Of a stretch of 64,000 bases of DNA, positions 61,525 through 64,000 are shown piece after piece. The stretch's first letter is position 1. Every line of letters begins with the position of its first letter. Made by a program: the position numbers and the translations under genes. Below the pieces are notes generated by a model, which saw only the letters and a list, made by a program, of their open reading frames with translations, made no database searches and was not told the DNA's origin. The stretch comes from Actinophytocola oryzae. Lineage in GTDB: Bacteria; Actinomycetota; Actinomycetes; Mycobacteriales; Pseudonocardiaceae. The stretch lies in assembly GCF_004364325.1 (NCBI RefSeq), contig NZ_SOCP01000016.1, positions 124,001 to 188,000 on the forward strand, in the 5' to 3' direction.

Positions 61525-62865
61525 GTGCTGTCGGGAGTTCCCCCGGCTGCCCGCGCCGCCCCGCCACGCCGAGACTGGACCGATGACACCGACCTGGAAG
61601 CGGTCCGGGTGAGGCCGCGCGCGGTCGACGAGCACGACTTCCGCCTGCTCTGGGCCGGAGACGTCGTCTCCCACGTCGGTACGCAGATCACCCTGTTCGC
61701 ACTGCCGGTCCTCGCGGTGGCCACCCTCGAGGTCACCGGCAGCCAGATCGGGCTCCTGCAGGCGCTCTACACGCTCCCGTTCCTGCTGGTGCCGATCCCG
61801 GCGGGTGTCTGGATCGAACGGCGGCCGCTGCTCACCGTGCTGATCGCGGGCCAGCTCGTGTGCGCCGCCCTGGTGCTGTCCGTCCCGGTGGCGGACGTGC
61901 TGGACCGGCTGGGGCTCGTGCAGCTCTACACGGTCGCCGTGCTCGGCGGCGCGGCCATCATCGTCTGCGACATCGCCAAGGTGTCGCTCATCCCCCGGCT
62001 CGTCCACGCCGACCGGCTCGCCGCCGCGAACAGCAGGATCGCCATCGGCCTCGCGGTCGGCCTGACCGCGGGTCCCGTGCTCGCCAGCGCGCTCACCGCC
62101 CTCGGCGGGCCGTCGCTCGCGCTGACCGTCGACGGCGTGACCTACCTCGTCGGCATCGCACTGCTGGCGCGCCTGCACCACCGGGACCGGCCGACCGCCG
62201 AACCGGACGCCGGACGCAGGCAGGTCCTCGCGGAGGTGCGTGCGGGCCTGCGGACGGTGTTCGGCTCGCCGTCGATCCGCAACATCGCGGTCCACACGGC
62301 GTTGTTCAACGGCGGCGTGCAGGTGCTGAGCGTCGCGATCGTCGTGTACTTCGTCCGCGACCTCGGCTACGGCAGCGCCGCGTTCGGTGTCGCGATGCTG
62401 TGCGGTGGCGCGGGGGCGGTGCTCGGTGCCGTGGTCGCGCCCGCGCTCATCCGTCGGCTCGGACACGGCACCACGCTGCTGGCCACGATCGGGGTCACGG
62501 TGAACGCGTTCTGGGTGCTGCCGTCGGCGCACGGGTCCGCGGCGACAGTGGTGGTCCTGTGCGGGCTCGCCATGGTGGTCGGTCTCGCGGGCGGCGGTGT
62601 CGCGGGCGTGACGAGCGTGACCGTGCGGCAGCTCCTCACGCCGAAAGCGTTGCACGCCAGGATGAACGCGAGCTACCAGCTCGTGAATCTCAGCACCACG
62701 CCGATCGCCGCCATCGTCAGCGGTTACCTCGTCGACGGGGTCGGGGCGCGGGACACGCTGTGGATCGCGGCGGGTGTGCTGGCGATCTCGGTGGTGCCGC
62801 TGACACATCGCGCGGTGCGGTCACTCGGCACCGTGGTCGAACCCGTCCCGGCCCGTCAGGGCTGA
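61525..62865 (+). CDS. MFS transporter, probable exporter
   Basis: Protein of 446 aa from GTG 61525 (GGAGG 8 nt upstream) with about 12 membrane helices, for example LLWAGDVVSHVGTQITLFAL and VAMLCGGAGAVLGAVVAPAL. The type is that of Tet_3/enterobactin-exporter-like drug efflux. It lies among the AmCP genes, so export of the product or self-protection is a fair inference. Its end overlaps the transketolase gene by 10 nt, tail to tail. Confidence 0.87.
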   Translation: MLSGVPPAARAAPPRRDWTDDTDLEAVRVRPRAVDEHDFRLLWAGDVVSHVGTQITLFALPVLAVATLEVTGSQIGLLQALYTLPFLLVPIPAGVWIERRPLLTVLIAGQLVCAALVLSVPVADVLDRLGLVQLYTVAVLGGAAIIVCDIAKVSLIPRLVHADRLAAANSRIAIGLAVGLTAGPVLASALTALGGPSLALTVDGVTYLVGIALLARLHHRDRPTAEPDAGRRQVLAEVRAGLRTVFGSPSIRNIAVHTALFNGGVQVLSVAIVVYFVRDLGYGSAAFGVAMLCGGAGAVLGAVVAPALIRRLGHGTTLLATIGVTVNAFWVLPSAHGSAATVVVLCGLAMVVGLAGGGVAGVTSVTVRQLLTPKALHARMNASYQLVNLSTTPIAAIVSGYLVDGVGARDTLWIAAGVLAISVVPLTHRAVRSLGTVVEPVPARQG

Positions 62866-63827
62866 GCCGACACGATCGCCATCGCCTCGCGGACGACCGC
62901 CTCCGTCGTGATCCCGGCGGCGGTGAGCAGGTCCAGCTCGCCACCCACCCGGTCACTGAACCGGTCCGGCACGCCGATGCGCCGCACCGGACACGGGTCC
63001 GCCGCGACGGCCTCGCACACGGCCCCACCGAGCCCGCCGACCACGAGGTGGTCCTCGACGGTCACGATGCCCCGCGTCCGGGCCGCCGCCTCCCGCAACG
63101 CCGCGACGTCCAGGGGCTTGACGGTGTGCATGTTCAGGACGCGGGCGTGCACGCCCGCGTCGGCGAGCAGCTCCGCGGCCCGCACCGCCATGCCCACGGG
63201 ATACGGGCCGGTGGCCACCAGGGTGACGTCGTCGCCGTCGGCGAGCCGCACCGCGCGGCCCACCTCGAACTCGTACGGGCCCCGGTAGACGAGCGGGGTG
63301 GCGGCACGGCCGAGCCGGATGACCACCGGCCCCGGCAGCCGGTGGGTGGCCAGCAGCGCCCGCTCGGCCTCCGCGGCGTCCGCGGGCACCACGACGGTCA
63401 GGTTCGGCATCAGCCGCAGGATCGCCAGGTCCTCCACGGCGTGGTGGGTCGGACCGTAGTGTCCGGCGGACAGTCCGCCGTGGGTGACGACGATCCGCAC
63501 CGGCAGGTCGTTGCCCGCGACGTCGATCTTGATCTGCTCGCACGCCCTCGCCGCGGCGAAGCTGCTCAGCGTGTGCGCGTACGGGATCAGCCCCGCCGCG
63601 GCCATCCCGGCCGCCGTGCCGATCAGGTTCGCCTCCGCGATACCCACGTTGACGTACTGGTCGGGCAGGTCGCCGAAGAGGTCCTCGAGGCCGCCGACGT
63701 CGGAGTCGACGCACATGATCCTCGGGTCCTCCCGAGCCAGCTCGAGCAGCGCCTGGCGGCAGACGTCCCGGCTCGGCGTGGCGTAGCGCCGGGCCCACTC
63801 GGTCGTGTCCTCGATCGTGTCCGTCAC
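62856..63827 (-). CDS. Transketolase, C-terminal (pyrimidine-binding) subunit
   Basis: Protein of 323 aa from GTG 63827. The Pyr domain has the ThDP-activating Glu in NVGIAEANLIGTAAGMAAAG, plus SFAAARACEQIK and HGGLSAGHYGPTHHAVEDLA. The C-terminal domain ends with VTVEDHLVVGGLGGAV. Split transketolases occur in secondary metabolism. In AmCP pathways such a pair adds a two-carbon ketol unit to the AmCP-bound glutamate semialdehyde, which lengthens it to the C7 skeleton. It overlaps the stop of the N-terminal subunit (GTGA), so the two are co-made. Confidence 0.92.
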   Translation of the reverse strand: MTDTIEDTTEWARRYATPSRDVCRQALLELAREDPRIMCVDSDVGGLEDLFGDLPDQYVNVGIAEANLIGTAAGMAAAGLIPYAHTLSSFAAARACEQIKIDVAGNDLPVRIVVTHGGLSAGHYGPTHHAVEDLAILRLMPNLTVVVPADAAEAERALLATHRLPGPVVIRLGRAATPLVYRGPYEFEVGRAVRLADGDDVTLVATGPYPVGMAVRAAELLADAGVHARVLNMHTVKPLDVAALREAAARTRGIVTVEDHLVVGGLGGAVCEAVAADPCPVRRIGVPDRFSDRVGGELDLLTAAGITTEAVVREAMAIVSAQP

Positions 63828-64000
63828 GACTGGCGCTCCCTGCGGTTGCGCATCCCCACGCTGGCGCGGTGGTACATCTGCGGCGTCAGCTTCACGTAGT
63901 GGCACTTCTTGCGGCCCTCGAGCATGGGCACGCCCCGTCCCTTCACCGTGGCGGCCAGCACGACCGTCGGCCTGCCCTCCGGGTCCGGCAGGCTCGCGAA
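63824..64000 (-). CDS. Transketolase, N-terminal (ThDP-binding) subunit, C-terminal end only
   Basis: The last 58 residues are present: FASLPDPEGRPTVVLAATVK, then GRGVPMLEGRKKCHYVKL and RNRRERQS before the stop. The TVKGRGVPMLEG segment is typical of the end of the transketolase ThDP domain. The gene runs off the right edge of the window. Its stop overlaps the start of the C-terminal subunit. Confidence 0.85.
   Translation of the reverse strand, partial: FASLPDPEGRPTVVLAATVKGRGVPMLEGRKKCHYVKLTPQMYHRASVGMRNRRERQS

Overview
The window is very GC-rich, with GC3-biased codons, frequent GTG starts and many 4-base start/stop overlaps. Gene content (SARP and LAL regulators, an MoxR/DUF58/transglutaminase operon, an AA10 lytic polysaccharide monooxygenase under a CebR-type box, long antisense shadow frames) points to a filamentous actinomycete, probably of the Pseudonocardiales. 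The species cannot be fixed from sequence alone.

Layout. (1) 1-9.3 kb: the end of an unidentified gene, an NRPS carrying a fused MbtH domain (MbtH-PCP-C-A-PCP), a convergent pair of an ATP-grasp ligase and a cysteine-synthase-like PLP enzyme, and a SARP/NB-ARC/TPR activator. (2) 9.3-31.6 kb: a non-biosynthetic stretch. It holds an XRE/TPR regulator, a TIR-NTPase-nSTAND-WD40 giant protein, a secreted beta-helix protein, a transglutaminase/DUF58/MoxR operon with a duplication scar, a Tat-exported esterase, a ParA / SAP-like / RAMA-CBS-HEPN operon, small stress-type enzymes, an LPMO and a snap-back mobile element. (3) 31.6-51.7 kb: the NRPS core. One leftward operon encodes a beta-sandwich protein, a BtrH-like acyltransferase, a C-A-PCP NRPS, two acyl-CoA dehydrogenases and a free MbtH. 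Rightward genes encode a stand-alone thioester reductase and two more C-A-PCP NRPSs. Between them lie a SyrP/TauD-type oxygenase, an ornithine-carbamoyltransferase-like enzyme and an SbnA/VioB-like 2,3-diaminopropionate (Dap) enzyme. An ArsR/SRPBCC pair is lodged in this region. (4) 51.9-64 kb: two regulators, one LAL-type with a TTA codon, then an amino-group carrier protein (AmCP/LysW) system. The AmCP genes are LysW, a LysZ-like kinase, a LysK-like M20 hydrolase, a class V PLP enzyme and a divergent GNAT. They are followed by a glycosyltransferase, an MFS exporter and a split transketolase whose N-terminal half runs off the window.

How the genes may work together. LysW, LysZ-type kinase, LysK-type hydrolase and a two-subunit transketolase together are the signature of AmCP-tethered amino acid synthesis. 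That route is known for the vazabitide/azinomycin-type diamino-dihydroxyheptanoate unit, in which a transketolase extends AmCP-bound glutamate semialdehyde. The NRPS core adds Dap-type precursor supply, a carbamoyltransferase with an altered acceptor motif, and an ACAD pair, which recalls the ureido-Dap logic of tuberactinomycins. The NRPSs are nearly all single modules with no thioesterase, so release by the free reductase (giving an aldehyde) or by the BtrH-like transferase is plausible. The combination suggests an unusual non-proteinogenic peptide. The structure is not predictable here, and the AmCP ligase, AmCP reductase and SbnB-like partner were not found in the window.
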